From assembly GCA_002404095.1 (NCBI GenBank), contig DHJA01000063.1, positions 28,389 to 36,949 on the forward strand: DNA of 8,561 nt, given 5' to 3'. Each line of letters begins with the position of its first letter. Position 1 is the first letter of the stretch. The stretch is from Planctomycetaceae bacterium UBA4732 (GTDB taxonomy: Bacteria; Planctomycetota; Planctomycetia; Gemmatales; Gemmataceae). A model generated the notes under the pieces. That model worked only from the letters and a program-made list of their open reading frames with translations, was not told the origin of the DNA and did not search any database. Shown here in pieces: positions 6,533 to 8,561 of this stretch. The position numbers were made by a program, and so were the translations under genes.

Positions 6533-8287
6533 TCAAGCCTCTCGGGAGCGGTCGCGCGGCCGTTCCAGATCGATGGTCCCAATCTGAGGAAAGCTTTGGA
6601 ACGGCGCGACCCCGATGTTGTACCGATTTGCCGCGGCCTCGATGAAATCCAATTGGTCGTCTCGTGGGTCGCCCACGGTGAACGATCCGAGGTGATCCGA
6701 CGCCGCCAGCAGGATGGTTTCCGCCAGACAGGTGAAGGTTAGTTCCTGGTTGAGCTGGTGCGCCCCGGCCGAGAACAATCCGAAGTCAAACGGACATTGC
6801 AGCCCTGGCACACGAGCAAGACACTTCACCACCGCCAGGTCGGGACGCTCGCGCAAAGCCTCATAACTGACGTTCTCCGGTTGGGCGTCGTCGAGGACGA
6901 CGCAGTCCGGCGCGAAGTCATTCGCGGATAAGATGCTGCCCGGCGCGTTCGTGACGCACACGACAATCCCCGCCTTCCGCAAGTCGGCGCGATCGGCCGT
7001 GGCCGAATGCAACTTCGGGTTCCACCAGGGGCCGCGCGGAATATTGCCTAGCCGCTGCGGAAGATCGTACAGAAGAAGCTGGCGATCCGATTGATCGCGC
7101 AGCAGGCAGCGCGTCGCGGCCCGGCCCGTCGATCCCGCCGCGCCAATCACGGCGACCGGCCTCTCCCGGCCGCGCACCGCTTCGATCTTGCGCACGTACT
7201 CTGCTATCGACAGCGCCGTGAAGCAATGTCCGGTGGTCAATCCCACCGTTCCCTGGCGCCGCGCAAGCAACATCCCCTGACGGGTGATCGACGGAATCAG
7301 GGCGCCCAGTCCCAGCACGCCCGTCCGCCGGCTGGAGGCATAGGTTTGCACCGCCTGGATCGCTTCGCGCGCCTCCGGCAAGCGCTCCAGCATGTCCATG
7401 GGCGTGAATGGAATGGTGAGCAGTTCGCCGTGGAGCATCCGATCGCCCAGCCGTACTTGGAGCCAGCTAATCACGAAGCATTGCTTCATGTGCGACATCT
7501 GGGCAATTAGATGTCGGGGAAGTCGCCTTCCTTCTGGAAACGCGCGCACATTTTCCTCGAAAACCCGCGGGTGAACCACAAAAGCGAAGTCCAGCGGGCC
7601 GTTATAGGCAGGCCGACACAAGGGATTCGTGGTGACGCGAAGGAAAGGCGCCCAGCCCGGCGGGACTTCTTCCGCCGGTCGCGGCGTCCGCGGCCGGACG
7701 CCGCCCCAGTCGATCGGGGGCGGCTTGAGGCTCTCCATTGACTCGGCAGGGAAAAAGACGCGCGACCATGCCCGATTCACATCGTTCAACAGCCAGGTCT
7801 TGTGATGGACGACCGCCCCGCCCGTCGCCTCGGCAACCGCCTGGGCCACCTGGGGAACGAGTACGTTCGACGCCCATTCGGGGTTGTCGCCGTGGGGACA
7901 AAGCTCGCCAACAAGAAGGACAAAGCTGGCGTTGCAAGCGTCATCGGGGAAGGCCGGCCACTCCGGATACGAGGGCAATTCATGCGGGATCGACGCGCAG
8001 TATTTGACGCCGTCGCGATAAGAGGCGCCCCACCGGGAGCGCTCATCCTGGTCAAAAACGAACGGCGGCAGGTCAAGTCGCGTCTGGATCGCGCCGCAGA
8101 CTTCTTCAAGCGGTCGATCCGTCCAGAAAGCTAGAAACTCCATGACGAGAACATCGTCCGTCCGCAAGGCGCGGCTCTCAATGTTTGTTGTTCGAGAGGT
8201 TTCGTCCTTTCCATCCAACCCGGTCGGAAGGGAGGAGAGCGGAACGCCGGTCTCTTTGCTGGACGCTGGGTAGGTGGTTTTAATCAT
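6533..8287 (-). CDS. Long-chain acyl-ACP reductase (AAR)-like protein with an extra N-terminal domain
   Basis: Residues about 232-570 align along their length with cyanobacterial acyl-ACP reductase, which reduces fatty acyl-ACP to fatty aldehyde with NADPH. Matches recalled from the Synechococcus protein include DRMLHGELLTIPFTP (282-296), TGVLGLGALIPSI (322-334), GLTTGHCFTA (349-358), the Rossmann motif VAVIGAAGSTGRAA (378-391; G382, G385, G388), DCVVLDDAQPENV (461-473), GLQCPFDFG (495-503) and FTCLAETILL (518-527). C498 falls where the AAR nucleophile cysteine (Cys294) sits. AAR is about 340 residues; this protein has 584. The N-terminal ~230 residues are a soluble domain I cannot name (MEFLAFWTDRPLEEV at 49-63, GAVVHHKTWL at 157-166) plus a Pro-rich linker (about 185-215). 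The ATG at 8287 lacks a Shine-Dalgarno; the ATG at 8143 (residue 49) starts exactly where domain-like sequence begins and is a credible alternative. The substrate is inferred from homology. Other oxidoreductase activities of this Rossmann group are possible. Confidence 0.82.
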   Translation of the reverse strand: MIKTTYPASSKETGVPLSSLPTGLDGKDETSRTTNIESRALRTDDVLVMEFLAFWTDRPLEEVCGAIQTRLDLPPFVFDQDERSRWGASYRDGVKYCASIPHELPSYPEWPAFPDDACNASFVLLVGELCPHGDNPEWASNVLVPQVAQAVAEATGGAVVHHKTWLLNDVNRAWSRVFFPAESMESLKPPPIDWGGVRPRTPRPAEEVPPGWAPFLRVTTNPLCRPAYNGPLDFAFVVHPRVFEENVRAFPEGRRLPRHLIAQMSHMKQCFVISWLQVRLGDRMLHGELLTIPFTPMDMLERLPEAREAIQAVQTYASSRRTGVLGLGALIPSITRQGMLLARRQGTVGLTTGHCFTALSIAEYVRKIEAVRGRERPVAVIGAAGSTGRAATRCLLRDQSDRQLLLYDLPQRLGNIPRGPWWNPKLHSATADRADLRKAGIVVCVTNAPGSILSANDFAPDCVVLDDAQPENVSYEALRERPDLAVVKCLARVPGLQCPFDFGLFSAGAHQLNQELTFTCLAETILLAASDHLGSFTVGDPRDDQLDFIEAAANRYNIGVAPFQSFPQIGTIDLERPRDRSREA

Positions 8288-8370
8288 AATAGAAGAATAT
8301 ACCGACTATGCTCCCGCGCGAGAAGGCCGCGGCCTCTGATTTGTCTCTGGAACCGGGTGTGCCCTGGGGC

Positions 8371-8462
8371 GGGCTTGTCCAACGACCGAAGGGTGGTAGG
8401 ATTAGGCAGGCTGCCTCGTCCTATCCCCGCGTTGGACGGTCGATGGGAGTGTCAGCAAGTCC
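8371..8462. other. Intergenic region with nested complementary segments (possible structured RNA or regulatory site)
   Basis: The 193-bp gap 8288-8480 lies between divergent genes and contains no ORF I can support. Within it, successive complementary segments nest: gggcttg (8371-8377) with caagtcc (8456-8462, one G-U pair), tccaacg (8378-8384) with cgttgga (8430-8436), and an apical hairpin of tagga (8397-8401) with tccta (8419-8423) plus aggca (8404-8408) with tgcct (8412-8416), loop ggc. A competing pairing also exists: cgaccg (8383-8388) with cggtcg (8437-8442). This could be a small RNA, a leader of the minus-strand AAR-like gene, another palindromic repeat, or chance in GC-rich DNA. It does not match the SRP RNA core motif, and I recognise no known class. 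The strand is undetermined. Confidence 0.4.
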
Positions 8463-8480
8463 GACGTGAAATAGGTTGTA

Positions 8481-8553
8481 GCGCCCGTAGCTCAGGGGAT
8501 AGAGCATCGGTTTCCTAAACCGAGGGTCGCAGGTCCGAATCCTGCCGGGCGTA
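8481..8553 (+). tRNA. tRNA-Arg (anticodon CCT)
   Basis: A complete 73-nt cloverleaf. The acceptor stem is gcgcccg (8481-8487) with cgggcgt (8546-8552), the first pair being a G-U wobble, followed by discriminator A at 8553. The D stem is gctc (8490-8493) with gagc (8502-8505). The anticodon stem is tcggt (8507-8511) with accga (8519-8523), and the loop ttcctaa puts CCT at 8514-8516, which reads AGG as arginine. The T stem gcagg/cctgc closes the loop tccgaat (8534-8540). CCA is not encoded (ctt follows), so it would be added after transcription. It is transcribed divergently from the AAR-like gene. Confidence 0.97.
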
Positions 8554-8561
8554 CTTTACTC

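Noticed and set aside
8371..8462. Small SRP RNA (4.5S) or another known housekeeping RNA
   Set aside because: The conserved SRP loop sequence is missing and no other known class matches by eye.
1..8561. CRISPR array, phage genes or an insertion sequence
   Set aside because: There are no regularly spaced direct repeats, no transposase or integrase coding region, and no phage structural genes. The only repeats seen are the palindromes described.

Overview
The window looks like a piece of a planctomycete (Planctomycetota) chromosome. That is an inference from three things: the high GC content, complex I subunits with unusual extra segments, and two families of long palindromic repeats in the gaps between genes that resemble repeats I associate with this phylum. 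No rRNA or other taxonomic marker is present, so the assignment is tentative.

Layout. (1) Positions 38-4107 on the plus strand hold the end of a respiratory complex I (NADH:quinone oxidoreductase) operon: nuoM, then nuoN. The gap between them carries a perfect 31-bp inverted repeat. NuoM is much longer than usual (748 residues against roughly 500) because two charged, Ala/Glu/Lys-rich, probably coiled-coil segments interrupt one inter-helix loop. NuoN ends in a Gly/Pro/Met-rich tail. (2) Positions 4104-5337, same strand and tightly spaced, hold a 149-residue helical protein of unknown function that overlaps nuoN by 4 bp, then a TatD-family metal-dependent hydrolase. (3) Positions 5270-8287 on the minus strand hold two genes. 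Transcribed first is a 584-residue protein whose C-terminal ~350 residues match long-chain acyl-ACP reductase (AAR, the fatty-aldehyde-forming enzyme known from cyanobacteria), including the Rossmann glycine motif and the catalytic cysteine. It is fused to an unrecognised ~230-residue N-terminal region. Next is a membrane di-iron fatty acid desaturase-type enzyme with three histidine boxes. A nested palindromic repeat of a second family lies between them. The desaturase gene converges on tatD and overlaps its 3' end by 68 bp. (4) Positions 8288-8480 are non-coding between divergent genes and contain a set of complementary segments that could form a structured RNA or a regulatory region. (5) A tRNA-Arg(CCU) gene ends the window.

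How the genes may work together. NuoM and NuoN are two of the three antiporter-like proton-pumping subunits of the complex I membrane arm; NuoL would be expected just upstream, outside the window. The AAR-like and desaturase-like proteins suggest a lipid-modification unit: acyl-ACP reduced to a fatty aldehyde, and a second, membrane-bound di-iron enzyme acting on an acyl, aldehyde or derived lipid. This pair, with its fused N-terminal region, is the most interesting candidate for undescribed biology here. The functional link is an inference from adjacency.
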